This document shows, piece by piece, positions 21,501 to 30,500 of a DNA stretch of 64,000 bases. Position 1 is the first letter of the stretch, and the number at the start of each line of letters is the position of its first letter. The notes under the pieces were generated by a model, which did not search any database, was not told the DNA's origin, and saw only the letters and a program-made list of their open reading frames with translations. The DNA comes from Macrotis lagotis (taxonomy: Eukaryota; Chordata; Mammalia; Peramelemorphia; Peramelidae), in NCBI RefSeq assembly GCF_037893015.1, contig NC_133663.1, positions 2,865,378-2,929,377 on the forward strand, read 5' to 3'. Position numbers and translations under genes: made by a program.

Positions 21501-24500
21501 AGTGACTCATCCCTTTTCCCGTGGCAGAGACACGTGGATGTGTCTCCCTGTCTCCCCTCTGCTCATCTTTCTCTCCCTTATCTGAGTCCATCTTTTATCT
21601 CCCTCCCTTCTTCTCAGCTTTCCCTCACTCTCTCGCTCCTTCTCTCCCCTCTTTTTCTCAGTCTCTTGTTTGTATCTCTCTGTTTCTCTCTTCTCCCTCT
21701 GTTTCTCTGTCTCCCTTCTCTCCTACTTTTTCTTTCACTCTTCTTTCCCCTCTCCTTTCTGTCTCTCCTCTCTCTCCTCTTGTTTTTGTCTCTCCTTGAT
21801 CACTTTCTCCTCTCTCTCTGTCTCTCTCTCTGTCTCTCTCTGTCTCTCTGTCTCTCTGTCTCTCTCTCCTCTCCTGTCTCTCCTCTCCCCTCTCTCTCTG
21901 TCTCTCCTTGATCACTTTCTCCTCTCTCTCTGTCTCTCTCTGTCTCTCTCTTTCTGTCTGTCTCTGTCTCCTTTTTCCTTCTCTCCCCTTTTTTTCTTTC
22001 TCTTTCTCTTTCCTCTGCCCCCTTCCCTTCCCCATCTCTGTCCTCATTTCACATTTGTCCTAGGAGTCTGGGGACAAGGGTTTCATCCTCCCTATCCCAG
22101 TAGGTCCACGATTTAGTCTCTGACCTTGGCTAAACCTTCCAGAAGGAAGTTCTGAAGTTCAATAACTGAATGTGATGGCTGAGAAGTCTTGTCTGCTGAG
22201 GTTTTAGGAGCCGCTCTCTTAGGGCTATACGTCCTTAACTTCTGAAATCTCAGCTTATTTTCCTCTCTTGTGTGATGCAAAGCAAAATGAGGCAAGTGCT
22301 GGGATTTGCCATCGAGGCCCAGGATACCCCTGATACAGAGGCCCTCCTGTCATTGGATGAAGGGGAGGAAGACGACAGACAGGAAGAGATGGAGAAGGAA
22401 AAGGTCTCTCTTCTCTTACAGGCAGGGGAGGGGGGTGTTCTATGCTAGCACCAGGGTTGGTCTTGGGCCTCAGGCTCTGGCTGCGGGGCCAGGGTCAGTC
22501 ACTGCCCTCTCTTGAGTCATTTAAGCTGCTCACAGAGGTGAGAATACTACTCTCCAGTCACCACTATATGTCACACTTGCCTCGCATTCCAGACTTTGTC
22601 TCCTACTGAGAGGTCCAGTTAGGTCCACTTTAGAAACTAGGCAGTGTGGGGTAGTCTGGCTGCTGGCCAAGCTGCAGTCCTCTGCCGCCCCCTGCGATCC
22701 ATGAGGCATGGCCCGGAGGCCGCCGGCTCTCTCAGGGATCTGGGAGGAGTAGCTTGTGGCTCCCAAGTGAGCCTCCAACTGACCCTTCTCCTGGGTAACA
22801 AACACTAGGTGGGCTCTTCCTGTGTCAGTCCCAATACTGAGCGTTAAATGTACAAAGGAGGCCAAACGTTGATCCTGTCCTTGTGGAGTAAGCGTGCCAA
22901 TGAGGGAGACAGCCCGCTGTGAGCAGCCAGGATGTATAAATGGAAGACCATCTGACACAGTTGGGGGAGGCCTCCTGTGGGGGATTGGAAGCCAGGGAAG
23001 CGAAGGGTGGACAGAGGAGAGCCAGGCCTAGCAGGATGGACTTTTGTGTGGGAACCACTGAAGGAAGGCCAGGGAGGCCAGACTGGAGAGGGTGCAGAGG
23101 GGAGGAAAGCATGAGAAGCCAGGAAAAGGAGGAGAGGGACCTCAGGTTGGGGGGCACCTTCTAGGGACCAGGCCCTGGACTAAGAGCTTCATCATCATTA
23201 TGTCATTGGATCCTCATAACAACCCTGGGAGGAAGGTGCTGTTAAAGTCTCATTTTACAGTTGAGGAAACTGAGGCAGATAGGTGTCATCCAGCTAGTAT
23301 TTCGGATTGGATCGGAACTCAGGTCTTTTCGACTCCAGACCCATTGGCCTCTAGAACCAAAGTGAAGGCTTTCTGTTGGATCCTGGAGGTGACGGGAGCC
23401 ACAAGACTTGAGGCTGGCAGACCCATTGGTCTGGGAGGTCATTGCAATCATCCAGGGGTGAGTGATGAGTCCCAGAGCCAGGAAGGACATAGTGTGAGTG
23501 GGGAAGTTGTGAAGGCGGCGGCGGACTGGCTTGGTGGAGTGAGAAGAGTCCAGACTTGTGAGCTTGTGAGCGGGAAGATGGAGGTACCATGGACAGCAAT
23601 GGCGAGATAGAAGAGGGGAGGTCTTGGGAAAGGATCCCAAGCGCACTGCGGCTGCCTTGGATTTGCTGCGCCTCCGGACACCCAGTCTAAACATCCAAAA
23701 GTCAGTTGGTGATACGGGGAGCTGGGACAGTTCAGGGGGCGTGAGGGTAGGGGCCAGTGGTGAATCATGAGCCAGAAAAGAAAAGGCCCCCGGGATTTGG
23801 ATTGGGAGAGACACTGACAGCTCGGTGAGTGAGACCTTCTGAGGGGAGAGATCCCTGAGAAATGAGGGGAGGAGGGGCGGCTAGGTGGCACAGTGGATAG
23901 AGCACCAGCCCCGGAGTCAGGAGGCCCTGAGTTCAAATCCAGCCTCGGACACTTCATAATGACCTGGCTGTGTGGCCTTGGCCAAGCCACTTAACCCCAT
24001 TGCCTTGCAAAAACTAAAAAAAAGAAGAAGAAATGGGGGGAGAGGAGCATCCAGAAGTGACCACAGGGAGCAGGAAGAGACTGGCACCCCCCACCCACAT
24101 AGCCAGTGAGTCAGGGTCATGAGAGGTTACTATGTACCCGGAGAAGCAGGGCCCGCGAGAGTCGGAAGACGGCAGAGATGGGGAAGGGAACGGCACCAGC
24201 TGAAAACAGAGGGAAGCGGGGCTGGGGGGACAGCTCTGGGTGGGACTTGGTTAGGGAGGGAGCAGGGCTGCCCAACCTGAGGACAGAAGAACAAGGGCTA
24301 GGGTGGAAGAAGTCTTTTTTAATGCCCCATTTTAGCATTTTGTAGAAAGAAATGAGGGCCACTAGGTGGTGCCACAATGTACAAAGAGCAGGCACTGCAG
24401 GCAGAAGATTCATCTTCCTGGGTTCAAATCTGTGCCACCCTGGCAAGTCACGTCACCTTGTTGGCCTCAGTCTCCTCATTTGTAAGATGAACTGGAGGAT

Positions 24501-27500
24501 GAGATGGCAGACCACTGCATCCGACTTGGGGACACAACTGAAAAAGCAACGGAAGCACTAGGAGAAGTCAAGGGAAAATGTGGCTGGTTTGAGAAGAGTG
24601 TTCAGCGGACTCTGCAGACCATTTCACTCCGCGTCCTTCCCTTTCCCCTTCTCTCCCCTCTCAAGAACTCCAACTGGGTCCCACTCCACATGCTCCCCCA
24701 CACCAAGTATCTGCAGAAGATGGCGGCCATCGGCCGGTACATGGAGCTGACCATCGAGCATGTACAGGAGGTAAGAGAAGGGGGTGGAGGGACTGCGGCT
24801 GCTGCTGCCGAAACATGGACCAGCATCGGGGCTAGGAGCTGGGACACAAAAGGGAGGAGGAAGGGAGCTCCAGGTCTGGAGCCCAGAGATGGAGAACCAG
24901 CCTAAGGCTGAGGTCCCTGAATTGAGGGGATATATTGGGCTGTAAGGAAAGGAGGAAGGGGTCGGGTTGGAGGGACTTCAGAGGACACTTTTTCCTGGCA
25001 GAGTTAGGGAAGCACGGATGGTTGGACAGCTGAGTGGAGGACGGCCTGGAGGAAGGGGAGATTGGAAACAGGCAGACCCCCCCCCCCCAGCAGCAGCATC
25101 CGCATTGGTTCAGGCAGGAGGTGATGAGGGCATGGATAAGAGAGTGGCAGGATCAGAGGAGAGATAGGGAACCGTTGGGGTGTGGGGTGGAGTGAGGCAA
25201 AGAGTAAAGGGTCAAGGAGGACCCTTGGGGTGAGAGCCTAGCTGACTGGGAGCACGGTGCTGCTGGGGACATGAACAGGGAAGTCAGGGAGAGGAGACGA
25301 TATTAAGAAAATACTATGGAGTCTGGACCTGGCGATGTTGAAGATGTCTACAGGACGTCTGTGTGAGGTGTCCAGAAGGCACCCCAAAGAGTTGGAGATG
25401 CCAGATTGTCTATAAGAGGGAGTGGGCCAAGCAGAGCTAGGAATTCTCATCACAGATGAATCTGGTAGGTGGGAGCAGCCATGATCACCAGGTAAAGGTG
25501 TGGAGAGGCAGGGAAGAACAGGACATCTGAACGGTGGCAAGGGAGGGGAGCCACCCGCTGACCCCAGGCATCCTGAGGCATGACCTAGCAGAAACCACAC
25601 ATGGGTGGAAGTTGGCCCAAGGAGGTTGCAGAGGCAGCCAGAGCTTCTGGGTCAGTCAGGGGCTGATCACGTGCAAGGGGGTGGGCACGAGGTGCCTCAC
25701 GGCATCTGGAGCAGAACGTGGCCTGCCCTCTGCTAGTGCTGCCTCTGATGACTAATTCTGCTGATCTGAGAGTTTTCCAGTGATGGATCAACATTGGTAC
25801 TGGAAGGACTTGGCCCCAGGGCCCAGGATCGTTCTGGAAGGCTGGAGGAGGGAGCTCAGATGGGCCAAGGTACCTGCAGACAGGGCCAAGGCTCAGAAGC
25901 AAGGGTAAAAGGAGGCCTCTTGGAGGCCTCTGCACCAACCCCTTAGTTACCAATGTGAAAACAAGGCCCCCAGAGCTAAAGAGACTTGTTCATGGTCACA
26001 GCACCCCAGGGAGGATTTCTAGAGCATCATGGCAGAGACAGGCTTCATTTTACAGAGATGGAAACTGAGGAAGCCCAGAGATAGGGATGGTCCTCAAAGC
26101 CCAGATTTTGAATGTCAGAGGCAGGATTTATGGATGATGAGTCAGAGATGAGCCTGAGGGGGCCTTCGGGGTCCCCTAAGCCCACCCCCTCACTTTCCAG
26201 AGGAAGAACATATCCTGACTGAAAGCTGCCCAGCTGGTCTTGGGAGGAGGAGGTCTAGCTCCCAGCACAGCAGGGGGACCCTTGGCAGGCCCAGGGGGGA
26301 GGGCAGCGGCCCAGGGGCCGCCTTGGAGCACACAGGGCTGGTGTGGATGGCTGCCAGGACTGGAGCTGGTCACTGGGCTGTTTCTGGGCTCTTAAGCGCC
26401 CACGAAGCCGCTGAGTCACGGGCACCCGGCCTCCCTCCCTGCAGTGCCCGGTTTAGGTTTCCAAGTCAGCATTGTGCCCTGGGGCTGGCCCGGCTCGGCT
26501 TTCAGGTGCCTCGTGCTCTCTTGGAGAGCTGGCTTGGCACGGGCTCCTTCCTGCTGCCCTCAGCTGCCTTGTCATATGAGCTGCCCGGGGTCAAAGGGAG
26601 GAAGAGGGGGAGGAGGGGGAAGAGGAGGGAAAATGGGCGGGGGGGCACAGGACTGGGGGTCACACAAGCTGCGTTCAGATCCTGGCCTTACTACCTTCCA
26701 ACGGTGGAATCCTGGACCTCGGTTTCCTCCTTTGTACAAGGAGGAGGTTGCGGTCCTTCCAACTCTTGTGGACCCCAGGCCTCTCCATACTTTCCATGTC
26801 CAGGTAGGCTGCAGCAGCACGAAGTCCCCGGGGGATGGCCGGACGAGTGCCAGAGACCCGTTCCTCCAAGCCCCCCACTCCCTGCTGGAGCCCCCTACCT
26901 ACCCCCCCATCCAGGTCATCCACGCCAAAGTGTCTTCAACCAGCTCCTCAGAGGTATCTTCCATCAGCTCCGAGCTGGAGGTAGGCAGGTGCTCAAAGTG
27001 TGGGGGGGATGCTTTGGCTCTTGTCCTTGGTCACTGGTCTCGGGGTCCAGGGTGCCCTTCCTGAAGGCTCATCCAGAGTCTCCCCTCCCATCTGGCTTTG
27101 TTCTGAAATACCTGGAGAACCCTCTCAGTTTTGGGCGACGGTACAGACTGCTCTCTCAGACCTTCTTGGGGATGGGGTGGAGAACAAAGGGGCTGGAAGT
27201 CCAGCAGAGGAAACTGGCCCATCCAGGGTCCAGGCCCCACCAGTGAGACCAGGAACCAATGGGATGGTCCAACTGAGTCAGGAGGGAGGATGAGAGCTGG
27301 GGGCATGGGGGACCCCAATGTCTGCTTTAGGCAGTTAGGTCCACAAGTGAGCAGGGAGGGACAACAGAGGACGAGTGGCCCCTTTCTGACTTTCCTGAAG
27401 GGAGCCATGAGAAAGGGGCAGAAAGGTTCTGGGTAGGACCAAGCGACCCCAGGCTTGATCCCAAGCCCTCTTGCTGGGTCATCACCACTCCAAGGACCCA

Positions 27501-30500
27501 GGAGCGTGAGATGGCCGGGAGATTAGAAACAGAACTGAGAAGGGTCCATCAGATACACTGCCTGCTGGCGTCTGGCCACAGGAGCTCTGCTCTCCCTTTC
27601 ATCCATTACTGGACTGGTCCGTCCTACCAGCCTGCTGGCAAGACCAGCGTCTGGGCACAGGCCCTGCTGGTCTCTGGGAGCAGGTCCCGAGGGAATGTGG
27701 CCTTCCAGTAGATGAGGACTCTTGTCCTCCTGTCCTTGAGGTCCCCTAACAAAGAGCACAGGTCCTGGGGGAGGGGGCAAGACTGATACTGGCTCTCCTG
27801 CCTCAGCGATGCTGGAGGGAAGCCAGGCCTGGGGGCCTCTGGGGTTCCCTCTGGGTCCTGAGAATCTTTTATCGGCCGCATTTCCCCTGGAGAAGGTAAC
27901 GGTGTGGTTGGATCCCATGGTGCAGCTTGGGCAGTGGGCAGTTGCCCCCCGGGGAGTGTGGAGGTGGCCATCCCATCCAGACTTAGGTGTCATGGATGGG
28001 CTCACAGGAGAGCCTGTGCCAAGACCATGGACAAAATTAACTCCAAAGCTTTGCTCCAGAGTGAGCCTCCTTGGCTCCTAGGACCTTCCAGGCCTCAGAC
28101 AGCAGGTGCCGCCGGCCTCACCATAGCTAAGGCCCATGACCTTGGCTCTGCCCTTCCTACATTCACCTGGCCCGGTCCCCGAGGACCTCGGCAGCTAGAA
28201 CTGTCGACTGGAACAGGATGGAGCTGGCACTGGAACCCCAAGGACCAGCACCAACTTCAGTCCTTGCCCTGCAGGAATTATACCCTAGGAAACGATTCCT
28301 GAGTTTGGGAGATGGCCAGTTAAGGGCTAGAGGGGGTCATCAGTAGGGGGTGTCACCCCTTTGGGTGTGCTGGGCAAACTCCAGGAGCCTGTGGCCCCAG
28401 TGCTTGGGGGAATCCATCAGAGGGCCTAGAATGACAAGGACCCAGGAGGGCTGGCTCTTTTCCCCTGCCTCACTTCACAGAGTGACATGCCCCCAGCCCA
28501 AGGGGCGCAGGGACCTCCACCTTCCTTCTTCTTCTGAATACAGTGCCCCCCTCCACCTCTACCGCAGAGCCTTGCTTTTAGCCTTTGGGTCAAAGTTGGC
28601 CCAGCCTGGCCCTCACTCCAAGGAGTGGGTCAATCATTGAGCCAACTTCAGGCTTAAGTGAGAATGTAGCCTTAGTCTTCTCCATCTTCTTGGGGACCAG
28701 GGCCTGACAGGGGGCAGAACTGGGAATCCCTGGTGGGCCAGAGATGGCAGGGACTTCCAGGGGCCCTTCCTTCCCCGAGGCAGTCCTGCTGATTCTTAGG
28801 AGGCTTCTTGTGAGAGAAGGGGGTGAGGGAGGGCTGGGGGGAAGCTGTCTTCCCACAGTCTCTTCGGGCTACAAAATAGGGACAGCAACATTCAGACGGC
28901 TTTCCACATGGGGTTGGAGGTGGGGAGGTCCATCAGTAAGCACTTACCTTTTGCATACCAGACCCTGAGATAGGGGCTGGAGATATGAGAACAAAGCGAC
29001 CCCCCTCAGAAGGCGCCAGTGTTCTAAAGGTGAACGTGATTATTCATCCTGATTTTGCCACCAACCAGCTGGGTGGCTTTAGACAAATGATTGAGCCTCT
29101 CTGGGCCCAGAGGGGCTGGAGGACCCCTGAGATCTGGTTCTTGGAAGCACCCACTAGGATGGCCTTCACCCACTAGTGGGCAGCCTGCCCCCACAGTGGG
29201 GCATTGTCCTGACCCTCCAAGCCCTTGCTGGCAGAGATGCCAGTACCCTGGCCCTGAGCAGATGCTGCCCCTGAGGCTTTCCTGGGTGAGTTCCCCACAA
29301 CTCCTGGTTGTACCTTCTTTCTTGGGGCAGTTCTTTAGTGTTTACAATTCCCTTCATCCTTCCCAGGGTTCTAGCCTTTAGAGATGGTTCAGAGAGGCCT
29401 GGACCCACAGCTCCATCTCGATGCCAGGGGTCCTGGACTCAACCTCAAGGACTCGGTTTGGGGCCTGACTTTTCCATGTGCTTCTGGGTAACCCCCCTCT
29501 GGGTCCCCCATCCAACCCCTTGAGGGCAGGGGCTGGTTTTCATTGACTCTTGGCACCTGGCACCTGCCACGGTAGGCACTTCCTTGTTCCTCTGATCTGG
29601 CTTAGCTTTGAATGCCAATCTGGGGGCCACCAGCTGGGCCCATTTCTCAGACAAGTGGAGAAAAAGGATCTGGACACAGGCACCACTTTGTCTTTGCTGC
29701 CCTCAGACCCTGGCACAGATATTTGGAGGCCTGGCCTAGGGCCTCCTTTGTGACCCTTTCCAGGTGGGATTTTGGTCTTTTGGTTTTGCCAGCTCTGCCT
29801 TGGAACTGGGAAACTTGAATGGGTTCTGCTCCATCCCCCAGTGAATAACCAGGGAGCTAATGAGCATTGTTCCAGATTTTGATGGCTCCTGCTCTGACCA
29901 CAGGCTGGCCACAGGTCACCATTTCCTGTGCTGCCAGCCTTGGGCCTCTCCCCTCCTCTGCCTGGTCCAATTCTCTTCTCCGTCTCTTTCTTCCTTCCAC
30001 AGCAGAAGTATTGGGAAGCCCTGAACTCGGAACAGGTATGGAGACCCCTCCCTTCCCTCCTCCACCTCCTGGGGGCTGTTCCCAGAGGAGCGCAGTCCCT
30101 GGGGAGGAAGGCCACCTCCAACTCCCTGAGCAGAGATCAGGGGAGACGTTCTCCTGGAGGGGTTTGACCCTTGTAGTAATATCTTTGGGTAGGATGAAGT
30201 AGTTCACGAACTGTGCTACAGACTTGTGATGCCAGGGGTCCTGGACTCCTGGGGTCCTCTGGGGACCCTTGTGAGTCATCTGGTCCAGGGTAATGGAGGA
30301 AATGTCCTAGTGAGGCTATTCCCTCCACCATCTGGTCCCTGAGCTAAGCGAAATCACTTGTCCGAGTCATCCAGCTAGGGAGACTCCGAGGTAAGACTAG
30401 AACTCACATCTTCCTGACCCTGGGTCCAATGCCCTGTCTGCTCTGCCCTGAGGCTTGGGGCCAACTCCTCTACCATAATAACTATTTTTCAAATATTGGA

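Larger units (their letters stand above)
22404..24665 (+). other. TMEM44: TMEM44 intron 7
   Basis: Holds an antisense MIR-type SINE (about 23175-23345), an old unclassified interspersed repeat (about 23370-23830, related to 24905-25560), a WSINE-like element at 23874-24024 and a MAR1-type SINE at about 24352-24553. No coding sequence was recognised. Confidence 0.7.

Noticed and set aside
21658..22047. Arg/Glu-rich 129-codon frame on the - strand
   Set aside because: Pure translation of the CT repeat; no complexity outside the repeat.
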